Source: Pseudomonadota bacterium (GTDB lineage: Bacteria; Pseudomonadota; Gammaproteobacteria; Steroidobacterales; Steroidobacteraceae). Taken from it: DNA of 13,906 nucleotides. Each line of letters starts with the position of its first letter. Positions within the stretch are counted from its first letter, which is position 1. The notes below the pieces were generated by a model that ran no database searches, was not told the DNA's origin, and saw only the letters and a program-made list of their open reading frames with translations. The stretch spans positions 1 through 13,906 of the forward strand of contig JAKBBE010000067.1 in the NCBI GenBank assembly GCA_021826035.1, read 5' to 3'. The position numbers were made by a program, and so were the translations under genes. Of the stretch, positions 1 through 7,130 are shown one piece after another.

Positions 1-143
1 CAGCGCGACAGGAGCTTGGCTGCCTCGCGGCGGCCAAGATTGAGCGCACCTGCAGCCGTGCTCACTGAAACGATCTGCTTGGCGGATCGGAGCACAGTCG
101 CCAAGCGGGCGCGGCCCGCGGGCAATGAGGGGTTCTGCGCCAT
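1..143 (-). CDS. Partial AbiEi-like antitoxin, N-terminal winged-helix domain (3' end outside window)
   Basis: A leftward reading frame opens with ATG at 143-141 and stays open to the window edge, giving 47 complete codons and no stop. The peptide begins MAQNPSLPAG and continues with an amphipathic region ending in REAAKLLSR. Its layout (a helix with KQIVSV, then STAAGALNL, then the GRREAAKLLSR helix) matches the N-terminal winged-helix domain of antitoxins of type IV toxin-antitoxin systems (AbiEi family). In that family the antitoxin binds inverted repeats in its own promoter and counters a nucleotidyltransferase toxin (AbiEii), usually encoded just downstream. Here that position lies left of the window and cannot be seen. 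No Shine-Dalgarno sequence is visible before the ATG. The assignment rests on a short N-terminal match from memory of the family, so other winged-helix regulators remain possible. Confidence 0.6.
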   Translation of the reverse strand, partial: MAQNPSLPAGRARLATVLRSAKQIVSVSTAAGALNLGRREAAKLLSR

Positions 144-145
144 AG

Positions 146-202
146 CTATATTTTACTACGTCTAGTTCGCAGAATATAGGAACCTATAGCTTCTGGATAT
201 AG
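146..202 (-). promoter_or_regulatory. AT-rich promoter/operator block with inverted TATAG half-sites
   Basis: Directly upstream of the partial AbiEi-like gene lies a 57-bp AT-rich block in otherwise GC-rich DNA. It contains CTATATT (146-152) and AATATAG (173-179) as inverted copies, TATAGG-AA-CCTATA (175-188) as a compact palindrome, and a further ATATAG at 197-202. These look like repeated operator half-sites over a promoter. AbiEi-type antitoxins are known to autorepress through inverted repeats upstream of their gene, so an operator role is a reasonable inference. No canonical -35/-10 pair was identified. Confidence 0.5.
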
Positions 203-1011
203 TGACGTCGAATTGCCGACGACTCGGTCACTCACGCGCAAGCGACTGGGATCGACAGCGCACACGTCCACCGCGCCCGCTCGGATGATGTAACGCCCTG
301 CCATCGGTGAAAAAAGCGGGGCTCTCGCGCTCGCAATGAATTTCCTTCGATCGTGTCCCGCACACCACACCATCTTCCCGCCCTGAGCCAGCCAATCTCT
401 CCTGAAGAGACCGGCATGCCGGTGTCGCCATACTGAGCGAGGTCTCCGGGCCAGTTGATGTTGATGAATTCGCCAACGGTGACTTGTCACTCACGCACTT
501 CTCAATAATGTACTTGCGGTTCACTCAAGCACTGCCGCCCAACCATCAGAGCAAACAGACAGTCCAGCTCTGTCGTCCTCATCGAGGTCGTTTTCTGCCG
601 CCGCGAGTGCGTGCAGAGCGCGGGTGTCGTATTGATTCGATGGATCGGATCGGGTCGCGCCGCGCGTTGCGTGGCTCGGTGAGACATCTGTTGCCCCGCG
701 GCCCGGGATGTGTGTCGCATCGCGCGATGGCGCAGGTCCGTAGCCCGCGGCAACCGATGCCCGGAAGGCGCAGGGGACCTGCGCAACGTGGAGACTGCTG
801 CGTGATGGCCGTCGCCTGAACGGCATCGTTGATTGAGGCGAACGAGCGATCATAGGGCGGCGCACCCAATTCGGCTGCCAGGACACATTGAGCTCGGCGG
901 ATGCACTCGATTGGTGCATCGTCCATGCACTGCATTAGGGCACGCGACATTCGTTTCCGTATTGTGGTGCCGCGAACGCCACGCGTAAGCTCGCCCTTGG
1001 TATCCCGGTGA
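203..1011. other. 809-bp stretch without a convincing gene
   Basis: Several overlapping minus-strand frames are open here, but none has a recognisable domain or a good ribosome binding site, and they overlap one another in different frames. A minus-strand piece starting near 950 reads like ordinary protein for about 50 residues (around ECIRRAQCVLAAELG) and then becomes Arg/Pro-rich low-complexity translation. It could be the remnant of a gene. The stretch also carries the palindrome ACCGGCATGCCGGT at 410-423, which recurs near the right edge. Confidence 0.45.
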
Positions 1012-2403
1012 GTGAGCACGATGGCCGAAACGACGAACGACGAGCAGGCCGGGGCGCGACCGCGGGCCATCATTGCCGCGACCGTCGGTAATGCTCTCGA
1101 ATTCTACGATTTTTTCATATACGGGCTGTTCGCCGTCCAGATCGGCCGGGCATTCTTTCCGGCAACCAGCGCGTACGTCAGCCTGATGCTGTCGCTGGCG
1201 ACATTTGGTGTTGGGTTTCTCACCCGGCCGTTGGGTGCCGTCGTGCTCGGTGCGTATGCCGACAGAGTCGGGCGCCGGCCCGCCATGGTGCTCAGCTTGT
1301 CCATGATCGGCATCGCCATGGTGGCGCTGGCGTGCATCCCCTCATACGCCGTGATCGGTGTTGCGGCGCCCGTGCTCGCCGTGATTGCGCGTCTGCTGCA
1401 AGGCTTTTCGCTGGGCGGAGAGGTCGGTGCGAACAGCGCGTTTCTCGTTGAGGCCGCCCAGCCGGAGCGTCGCGCCGAGGTCGTCTCATGGCAGGGCGTG
1501 AGCCAGGCGATCGCACTGGTGCTGGGAAGCCTCGTGGCGACCGTACTCGCGGCCTTCCTCTCGCCCGCGGCGCTCGACGGTTACGGTTGGCGCATCGCCT
1601 TCCTGATCGGGGCCGCGATAGTGCCGTGTGGATACTGGCTGCGCCGACATCTTGCAGAGACCCTGCACGAGCAGGATGCGGAATACTCCCGGGAGGTCGG
1701 CGGGTCGTCGCCCGCTTCGGCTCAGCCCGGGCGCCTGGAGCTGGCGCGCAGTCATTGGAGAGCAATGGTATTCGGCTTGATGGCGATTGCGGCAGGCACC
1801 GTCGGCACATACATCTTTGTGTATATGGCCACCTACGCGCAGACGACGTTGCACCTGCCGCCGCGCGCGGGATTCCTGGCGAGCCTCGCCGGATACAGCG
1901 TGGAGATCCCCTGCATCCTGATCGGGGGGCGTCTCTCTGACCGGTACGGACGCAAGCCCGTCAACGTCTGGGGGAATCTTGCCTTTCTGCTGGGCATTTA
2001 CCCCGCGTTCGTATGGGTCGTCGCCGCGCGCTCGGTCACCGCGTTGATTTGGGCCATGGTCATCCTGAACGCCGCGTATTCTCTGCGCATGGGCTCGTTC
2101 TTTGCGGCATTCATCGAGTCGCTGCCGCCGAAGATCCGCAGTGGCGGCTTCGGCACCGTCTACGCCCTTTCCGTCGCAATATTCGGCGGAACGACTCAGC
2201 TGGTGGTCACCTGGATCATTCACGTCACGGGGAGCGCGGTCGCCCCCGCCTGGTACCTGATCGGGTTTACCTTGATTGGGCAGGTCGCCTACATGCTGTA
2301 TCCGGAGACTGCGCCGGTCCGGCTACGCGCAAGGACGGCGGCTGAGGCGCGGTCGAATGCTGAAAATGCATCAGATCATTGCACGGCGGCCCCACCGGAC
2401 TGA
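1012..2403 (+). CDS. MFS transporter, metabolite:H+ symporter (MHS) type
   Basis: An inner-membrane secondary transporter of the major facilitator superfamily, most like the metabolite:H+ symporter branch (citrate, alpha-ketoglutarate, shikimate and proline/betaine carriers). Visible marks are NALEFYDFFIYG in the first helix, the loop 2-3 signature GAYADRVGRRP, its repeat GGRLSDRYGRKP in loop 8-9, and RLLQGFSLGGEVG in helix 4. About twelve hydrophobic segments are spread over 463 residues, a usual family length. The frame opens with GTG at 1012. An ATG at 1021 (460 aa) has a better-spaced GGTGAG just upstream and may be the true start. The substrate cannot be told from the sequence. No partner gene is adjacent, so it appears to be transcribed alone. 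The stop codon lies inside a tRNA-like stretch. The family call is firm; the substrate is unknown. Confidence 0.92.
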   Translation: MSTMAETTNDEQAGARPRAIIAATVGNALEFYDFFIYGLFAVQIGRAFFPATSAYVSLMLSLATFGVGFLTRPLGAVVLGAYADRVGRRPAMVLSLSMIGIAMVALACIPSYAVIGVAAPVLAVIARLLQGFSLGGEVGANSAFLVEAAQPERRAEVVSWQGVSQAIALVLGSLVATVLAAFLSPAALDGYGWRIAFLIGAAIVPCGYWLRRHLAETLHEQDAEYSREVGGSSPASAQPGRLELARSHWRAMVFGLMAIAAGTVGTYIFVYMATYAQTTLHLPPRAGFLASLAGYSVEIPCILIGGRLSDRYGRKPVNVWGNLAFLLGIYPAFVWVVAARSVTALIWAMVILNAAYSLRMGSFFAAFIESLPPKIRSGGFGTVYALSVAIFGGTTQLVVTWIIHVTGSAVAPAWYLIGFTLIGQVAYMLYPETAPVRLRARTAAEARSNAENASDHCTAAPPD

Positions 2404-2446
2404 ACATCGGCATGTCGTCGGTTCGACTCCGCCCGGGGAGCCCTCC
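2396..2446 (+). other. tRNA-like 3' half (possible tRNA remnant or att-like site)
   Basis: The sequence GGTTCGACTCC at 2420-2430 is a near-perfect tRNA T-arm core. Stem GTCGG (2417-2421) pairs with CCGCC (2429-2433) at four of five positions around loop TTCGACT. Upstream, with normal tRNA spacing, are a five-base variable region ATGTC (2412-2416) and a seven-base loop CTGAACA (2400-2406) in the anticodon position. Its flanking stem is weak, no D-arm or matching 5' acceptor strand is visible, and CCA is not encoded in the right place. It overlaps the 3' end of the transporter gene. It may be a remnant or an attachment-site copy of a tRNA 3' end, or chance resemblance. Confidence 0.3.
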
Positions 2447-2604
2447 TGTACGGTCCAGGGGCGCCAGACGTCATCGGGTAATGCCTCTCGCCACTTTGCA
2501 CGGACCTGCGCTAGAGCGGCCAGGTCTGCCAGCAGCGCGATGTCATCGCTGAATACGTGACAACGATACCCAACCGGATGGCTACTGGGGTCATGATCTT
2601 GGTA

Positions 2605-2748
2605 TTAGAGTGACGAGCGAAGCGTTCCCGACCTGGCGTCCTGATAGATCTGGCCGATTGAGTGCTTGTCTTTCGTGAAGAAGGTCAAGTTTCCGGATGT
2701 CAGAAGAAGCGATAAGGCGAGAATATTTAAAGCAGTGCTGAGTTTCAT
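2605..2748 (-). CDS. Small 47-aa protein with N-terminal hydrophobic signal/anchor
   Basis: An ATG at 2748-2746 opens a 48-codon frame ending with TAA at 2607-2605. The product starts MKLSTALNILALSLLLTSG, a Lys-led hydrophobic stretch typical of a signal peptide or single membrane anchor. A polar tail with FFTKDKHSIGQIYQDARSG follows. The first half uses AT-richer codons than neighbouring genes. A weak purine run (GAGACAGG) precedes the start. The start codon overlaps, as ATGA, the stop of a 23-codon frame that begins at 2816, so translational coupling is possible. I do not recognise a family. The signal-like N terminus and natural composition favour a real gene, but its length makes chance plausible. 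Confidence 0.45.
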   Translation of the reverse strand: MKLSTALNILALSLLLTSGNLTFFTKDKHSIGQIYQDARSGTLRSSL

Positions 2749-2829
2749 CGCCTGTCTCTGCTATGGAATGAGGCAATTTCGCGGTGCTGCAATACGTCAA
2801 ATTCCGCACTGTCCATGGTCCTAAATCGC

Positions 2830-3039
2830 TTAAGCGGCGTCAATTCCTCCGGACCGGACGTCGCGCCGGTAACTCATGTCGAGCAATACGCGCTCTGGGC
2901 ACTGCTGGTGAGGCAAACTTAGCGCTTTCGCGGGGCTGACAGTCGTCGCGACCTGACAGACGCTATCGAGCAGCATCAGCGAGAGTGCCTGACGCTCGTC
3001 GTCATCGTCGTCCGCGAGCAGAATCGCAGGTTTTGTCAT
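2830..3039 (-). pseudogene. Truncated response-regulator receiver domain (NtrC-type), probable pseudogene
   Basis: The 69-residue product begins MTKPAILLADDDDDERQALS. It shows the acidic pocket of a receiver domain (Asp10-Asp12) and a phospho-acceptor motif VLLDMSYRRD with Asp54. The stretch DMSYRRDVRSGG resembles the DMN(Y/F)TRDTTSG sequence found in a group of sigma-54-dependent NtrC-type regulators. The frame then stops, whereas a receiver domain needs about 120 residues and full regulators have about 450. The conserved Thr and Lys, the ATPase domain and the DNA-binding domain are all missing. Around 2846-2852 a one-base shift would continue in a frame reading ELTPLKRFRTMDSAEFDVL, loosely receiver-like, until 2745. 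This suggests a frameshift followed by further loss. Upstream the frame is open beyond the ATG. A functional truncated receiver cannot be excluded. Confidence 0.6.
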
Positions 3040-3329
3040 GTCCAGATCATGCCTGGATAGCCTGGCGGTGCTGTAGTGCTTCCACAGGGGAGATGCGGCT
3101 GGCGGACTAACCCGGAACTGTGAGCGGCGAGCCGGCTTCGCACTGCACCAAAAGCGCCACCGGCTGTCATGGACCGCCTTTCCGCCCAGGAAGTGTCTAC
3201 GGTAGCGCGTTCTGCATGGGAAACTGTGCGCAAGCGCAGTTCGATGACTGAAAGAGAGCCTCGGACGAGTGCGTATTCGTCAGCCCGGATGCACCACCGC
3301 CAAAATATCATCCGCGCCCGAGAGGCCCC

Positions 3330-3367
3330 CGGGGAGATTGCCCGCGCTTAAGCGGACAGTCTCCCCG
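3330..3367. terminator. Nested hairpin downstream of the TraT-family gene
   Basis: CGGGGAGA (3330-3337) pairs perfectly with TCTCCCCG (3360-3367). Within it, CCGC (3342-3345) pairs with GCGG (3352-3355) around GCTTAA. The hairpin lies 22 bp beyond the stop codon of the leftward lipoprotein gene, a sensible place for transcription termination. No T-tract follows on either strand, so it may instead be an RNA-stabilising or Rho-associated structure. Confidence 0.5.
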
Positions 3368-3388
3368 AGCTGACCGCAGAGAACTGTC

Positions 3389-4135
3389 TCAGAACAGTCC
3401 GCTGATCTCTCCGGCGACTTCGTGAGTCAGTGCCGGGGCCGCATATGAGAACTTCAGGTCGAGTCCGTGAGCCTGGGCAACAATGCGATCACGATAGATC
3501 ATCCAGTTCTTTACCCCGCTCGTACTCGTAGTGGTGCCTCCCCCGATGCCCTGCTGTGCATTCGTCTGACTGCTCGTGTATACCCCTGCTTGACGTTGCT
3601 CCAGCTGTATGTCAACTGCCATCATGTACGCCTTCTGGCTCAGGAAGTGGCCGACGACACCCCCTACCAGTGCGCCGGCCAGTCCGAACGCGGCTGTGGT
3701 GCCGCCGTTGCCGCCGAAAGCAGCAGAGCCAATCGCGCCTCCGAAACCACCCGCGAGCACACCCGCCGCAGTGTTGCTGGATCGTTGTACGCCGATGTAA
3801 CGCACGTTGTACATGACCATGTATTCGGCACGGTTCGGATTATTAGTGATTTGATACCCCCGGCGCATCAGATCCCCGTTCACGAGGGACTGAAAGCCGA
3901 GATTTTGCGCGCTGGAGGTGTTGTGTCCCTCGACGAATATCACGCGTTTACTCGGCGCTACCGGTTGCAGGAAGATGCTGCTGCTCATCTGTGCGGATAG
4001 GTGCATGTTGCCCGCGCTGAGTCCGCTGGAACTCGTCCCTTGCGGGGCGGGGCCGGTTGCGCAACCGGCGAGGCCGAGCGCGCCGGCTGCGGCGATGGCT
4101 GCCGTTCCGATCCAACTCTTTTGCGTGTAAGACAT
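3389..4135 (-). CDS. traT: TraT-family outer-membrane lipoprotein (complement resistance / surface exclusion family)
   Basis: A 248-residue lipoprotein. The N terminus is a signal peptide ending in lipobox LAGC with the lipidated Cys25; Ala at +2 predicts outer-membrane sorting. After a Ser-rich linker come LSAQMSSSIFLQPVAPSKR and a VFVEGHNTS-like strand, matching the TraT pattern KTQMSETIWLEP...RTVFLQIKNTS. A Gly/Ala-rich hydrophobic segment (about 124-163), a DIQLEQRQ strand and a C-terminal LDLKFSYAAPALTHEVAGEISGLF-type end follow, all in TraT order and near its usual length of about 245 aa. TraT on F-type plasmids gives serum resistance and blocks redundant conjugation. Chromosomal homologues are common and mostly unstudied. 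A good SD (AGAGGA) lies 7 nt before ATG 4135. No conjugation genes are nearby, so the role here is uncertain although the family call is strong. Confidence 0.85.
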   Translation of the reverse strand: MSYTQKSWIGTAAIAAAGALGLAGCATGPAPQGTSSSGLSAGNMHLSAQMSSSIFLQPVAPSKRVIFVEGHNTSSAQNLGFQSLVNGDLMRRGYQITNNPNRAEYMVMYNVRYIGVQRSSNTAAGVLAGGFGGAIGSAAFGGNGGTTAAFGLAGALVGGVVGHFLSQKAYMMAVDIQLEQRQAGVYTSSQTNAQQGIGGGTTTSTSGVKNWMIYRDRIVAQAHGLDLKFSYAAPALTHEVAGEISGLF

Positions 4136-5363
4136 TTGTCATCCTCTATTATTTTGAATTCCATCCCGAGCCGGTAGGTTTATGGCCATAACAGCCCGCA
4201 TCGCATAAAAAATCGGGCGCGTCGTGCTTTTCCACGAGCCGTTCTCTCGAGTGAGATCCGATGCGCCAACTGGCTATAGCATCGACAACTGGTCGAAAAA
4301 GAAAAGTCCGGCAGAGGTAAATACAGCAGAAGTGAGAGCTGCATCACGCGTGCTCAGGATCGCGATCACTCCATGCGCAGGGTGGAGACCTGAGCATCTG
4401 TGTGGCAGGGGATGGCGATCAGCTGTCAGGGGTCGCGATCCTGCGAGGTCGTGTTAAATAGCGATCTGCTTGGAACGTGTTAGGGCGCGGGGAATTTCGG
4501 CCTAATGTGCGGCCGGCCGAATTTGATGGGCAATTAGGCGACGGTGATCGGGCGGATTGTCGCCGGTCATCGTGGGGATGATTCATGCGAGCGAAGCTCG
4601 GCTCCCGCTGGATTCGTGAGCGCGGTCGCCGCGCTCACCATTCCCTGATTGACTGCGGCGTGAGTCTGGCGGGGCCTGCCGAACCGAAACAGCGCCTCCT
4701 GGCGAACCTGCATGTCAGTGGCGTCAATGCGAGTCGATGGTGGTTCGTTCTCGGCAATGACGTTAAAGAGCCCATGGATCAGGGTCATGTCGCCCCGTGT
4801 CGTCGTGCTCGCAACTCGGTGCGCGGTGACGTCGGCTTGGCTGTAAGTGCGCTGCGCCGCACCCCAGATGCAGCGCGCCAATGACGACGAGAAGGCCGTC
4901 CCGGCGGAGAGACGCTCTTCGTGGGCTTCTGCGACGATATCCCGCGGCTCGATGTGGTGTCACTCAGAGCCGATCCCGATGACGTCGTTCGTCGGGACGC
5001 TCCCGGCGATATTGATATTTCTGCACAGGATTACGCAGAAAATTGATCTCGCGCAAATTCCGGTCAACCGGCAGGGATATGGTGCGCGATCGGGCAAGCA
5101 CTCCATCAGTCGAAGCCTGTGGCAGCCTGCCCAATATGTCGCATTCAGGCCCTGTTGAGCGCTTCGGCTTGAGAGTGAGGTGGCGTGTGTACGGGCCAGG
5201 GTTGAACTGCAGATTGCCGCGCCGGGCGGTGCAACAGCAGGGGAGTGAGAGGCATGAATGATCGCTGCGACGGGCACGTCATGCACTCAGGTTGCGAAAC
5301 CGCCGACCCGGGAACTGCGGGTCCCGATGTGATCGGATCCATTCATTTGGCGAGCGTGAGTTC
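4136..5363. other. 1.2-kb stretch without a recognisable gene; hairpins and weak frames only
   Basis: Frames exist on both strands but none has a recognisable domain together with a plausible start. The most protein-like pieces are a plus-strand segment around 4884-5044 (residues such as GETLFVGFCDD and a GDIDISAQDYAEN end, but no start codon) and, on the minus strand, GLLVVIGALHLGC, a lipobox-like hydrophobic run near 4910-4870, apparently out of frame with the sequence after it. These could be remnants of decayed genes. The region also holds an inverted repeat at 4493-4524 (AATTTCGGCC / GGCCGAATTT) and a perfect hairpin at 4616-4638. The promoter of the following flavoprotein gene should lie at its right end, but I could not identify one. 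Confidence 0.5.
4616..4638. repeat. Perfect 10-bp inverted repeat with 3-nt loop
   Basis: GTGAGCGCGG (4616-4625) is followed by TCG and its exact reverse complement CCGCGCTCAC (4629-4638). A smaller hairpin, CGAGC-GAA-GCTCG, lies just to its left near 4588-4600. Neither is followed by a T-tract on either strand. The structure is strong enough to fold in RNA or cruciform DNA and may be a terminator of a lost gene or a dispersed palindromic repeat. Confidence 0.6.
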
Positions 5364-6533
5364 ATGATCAACACCCCGTTTCCGCGACTTCGAATCCGGG
5401 GCCACGACCTGCTGCCTGTGATCCAAGGTGGCATGGGCGTCGGCGTCTCTGGTCACCGGCTCGCCGGCACGGTGGCCAAGCACGGTGCGGTTGGCACCGT
5501 GGCAAGCGTCGACTTGCGGCGTCTGTATCCCGACATCATGAACCGATTGCGCAAGTGCAAGGATACGGCCTCACATGGCGCCGCCAACGTCGAGGCGCTC
5601 GATCGCGAGGTGAGCGCCGCGCGAGCGCTCGCCGGACCGAACGGATTCATCGCTGTGAACGTCATGCGGGCCCTGTCAAACTACGCCGAATTGGTTGTCC
5701 AGGCGTGTAAAAGTGGCGCAAACGCCATTGTGTCGGGCGCTGGATTGCCGTTCGATCTTCCGGATCTCACGGAATCCTTTCCAAACGTGGCACTGATCCC
5801 GATCCTGTCGGAGGAGCGGGGCGTTCGTGCGGTATTGAAACGGTGGGGTCGCAAGGGCCGAACCCCCGATGCGGTGATCATCGAGCATCCGCGCTACGCC
5901 GGCGGCCACCTCGGCGCGACGCGTATTGAGGACGTGAGCGATGCGCGCTTCGATTTTTCGCGTGTGATCGAGGGCATCCGCAGGGTATTTGAAGAGATCG
6001 GGATTGCGTTCGAGCGCATTCCGCTGGTTCCCTCCGGAGGGATCAATTCGTTCCAGAAAATCTCGACCGCGTTCGAATTGGGGGCGAGTGGTGTGCAGAT
6101 CGGTACGCCGTTCGCCGTGACGCAGGAGTGCGACGCGCATCCGAATTTCAAGAAAGTGCTCGCCGAGGCCGGACCGCAGGATATTGTCACGTTCATGAGT
6201 TCCGCGGGCCTGCCGGCCCGCGCGGTGCTGACCCCATGGCTGAAGCGATACCTTGCCAAGGAGGGGAGGCTGCGCGCCAGCGCGTGTCCGCATCCGGTCG
6301 GGAATCACTGCCCCAACAAAGTGGAATGCCTCGCCTTCTGTGGGTTCAAAGACGGCAACCAAGCGGCGGGTCAGTTCTGCATCGAGAGCCAGCTGGCGGC
6401 GGCGCAACGGGGCAACATCGAGAAGGGTCTGTTCTTCCGAGGCAGTGAATCATTGCCGTTCGGCTCCGAGATTCGAAGCGTCCTCGACCTGCTGCAGCGG
6501 CTGCTCACAGAGCCGTGCGAAACTGCGGCGTGA
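5364..6533 (+). CDS. Nitronate monooxygenase / 2-nitropropane dioxygenase-family flavoprotein
   Basis: A 389-residue FMN-dependent TIM-barrel enzyme of the family that oxidises alkyl nitronates such as propionate-3-nitronate; some members are instead enoyl reductases or of unknown activity. Family marks are the N-terminal phosphate/FMN loop IQGGMGVGVSG (20-30), SGAGLPF (124-130), the AGGHLGA motif with the probable catalytic His182, PSGGI (223-227), and GASGVQIGTPFAVTQEC (240-256). The C-terminal 80 residues hold a cysteine cluster (Cys308, 316, 322, 326, 339) beyond the barrel core. The frame is open upstream to an ATG at 5292, but ATG 5364 gives the family-like start MINTPFPRLRIRG and is chosen; the SD (GTGAG) is weak. 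It stands alone, with non-coding stretches on both sides. The substrate is not deducible. The family call is strong. Confidence 0.88.
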   Translation: MINTPFPRLRIRGHDLLPVIQGGMGVGVSGHRLAGTVAKHGAVGTVASVDLRRLYPDIMNRLRKCKDTASHGAANVEALDREVSAARALAGPNGFIAVNVMRALSNYAELVVQACKSGANAIVSGAGLPFDLPDLTESFPNVALIPILSEERGVRAVLKRWGRKGRTPDAVIIEHPRYAGGHLGATRIEDVSDARFDFSRVIEGIRRVFEEIGIAFERIPLVPSGGINSFQKISTAFELGASGVQIGTPFAVTQECDAHPNFKKVLAEAGPQDIVTFMSSAGLPARAVLTPWLKRYLAKEGRLRASACPHPVGNHCPNKVECLAFCGFKDGNQAAGQFCIESQLAAAQRGNIEKGLFFRGSESLPFGSEIRSVLDLLQRLLTEPCETAA

Positions 6534-7130
6534 TCCGATTCGGCCCACGGGTGCGAGATCTGACGCGGCAGAACATGTAACGCCAGTCTGAGGCGCATCA
6601 TGCGCGTCCATGGTGGGCGCACTCTCAAGAGGGTGCCGGATCCCTCGGCGGTCACCCCCATTGGCCGGCCGAACGCCTAAGAATCCTCCGCTGAATGTGG
6701 TTTCGAGGGCGAGGGAGGCGTCACGCGGGCTCAATGCCGATGTGCGCATCCATCCCGGGCTCCGGATTCCGGTCGTCCATTCCCACGACGTCAAGCACTA
6801 CACCGAAGTTGTACTCAACGCTCGGCGCAGGGTCACGTTGGGCAGGAAAGCGCCGTGCCCATCAGCGGAACCGAGAGTGGCGGGCTCAAAACGACGGCGG
6901 CTGTCCGGCGTGAGAGCATCGTGCCGAACTGCGGTGGCGCTGAGGAGCATGGGCCAGGGATGGGCTGATGTGAGGGGCGGGTCCTGCTCGCCTTGGAGTC
7001 CGAGGGCGTTCACACCCCCGGGTCGCGCAGCGGTGCGCGTAGCGGTGATTGACCCGCAATGACCGCAGCCTCTGGAAAGCTCGCCCACAATCCGCTGGAA
7101 TACCCGCTGGGGCTTCGGGGAGGGTGAGGG
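6534..7130. other. About 600 bp without a convincing gene
   Basis: Frames open on both strands here are compositional, and most are continuations of antisense frames from the neighbouring GC-rich genes. No domain, signal peptide, tRNA or clear hairpin terminator was recognised. The last 20 bases hold a strong SD-like run (GGGGAGGGTGAGGG) that serves the nuclease gene starting at 7131. Its promoter presumably lies in this stretch, but no good -35/-10 pair stands out. Confidence 0.5.

Noticed and set aside
228..524. Overlapping minus-strand frames that faintly recalled a degraded SOS-associated peptidase (YedK-like) gene
   Set aside because: No catalytic Cys2 start or other diagnostic motif could be placed in any frame, so no assignment was kept.
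579..1073. A 164-codon minus-strand frame upstream of and overlapping the transporter start
   Set aside because: About 50 residues look protein-like, but the rest is Arg/Pro-rich, there is no SD, it overlaps a sure gene, and no family was recognised. At most it is a remnant.
3036..3311. A 91-codon minus-strand frame overlapping the receiver start by ATGA
   Set aside because: The overlap suggested a coupled kinase gene, but the translation has no histidine-kinase ATPase motifs and looks compositional.
3169..3351. A 60-codon plus-strand frame between the receiver fragment and the lipoprotein gene
   Set aside because: No SD, no recognisable features, and it ends inside the hairpin at 3330-3367.
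5025..5060. A half-site like TTGAT near 5042 resembling an FNR/ANR box
   Set aside because: The second half (ATCAA) is missing and it lies over 300 bp before the gene start.
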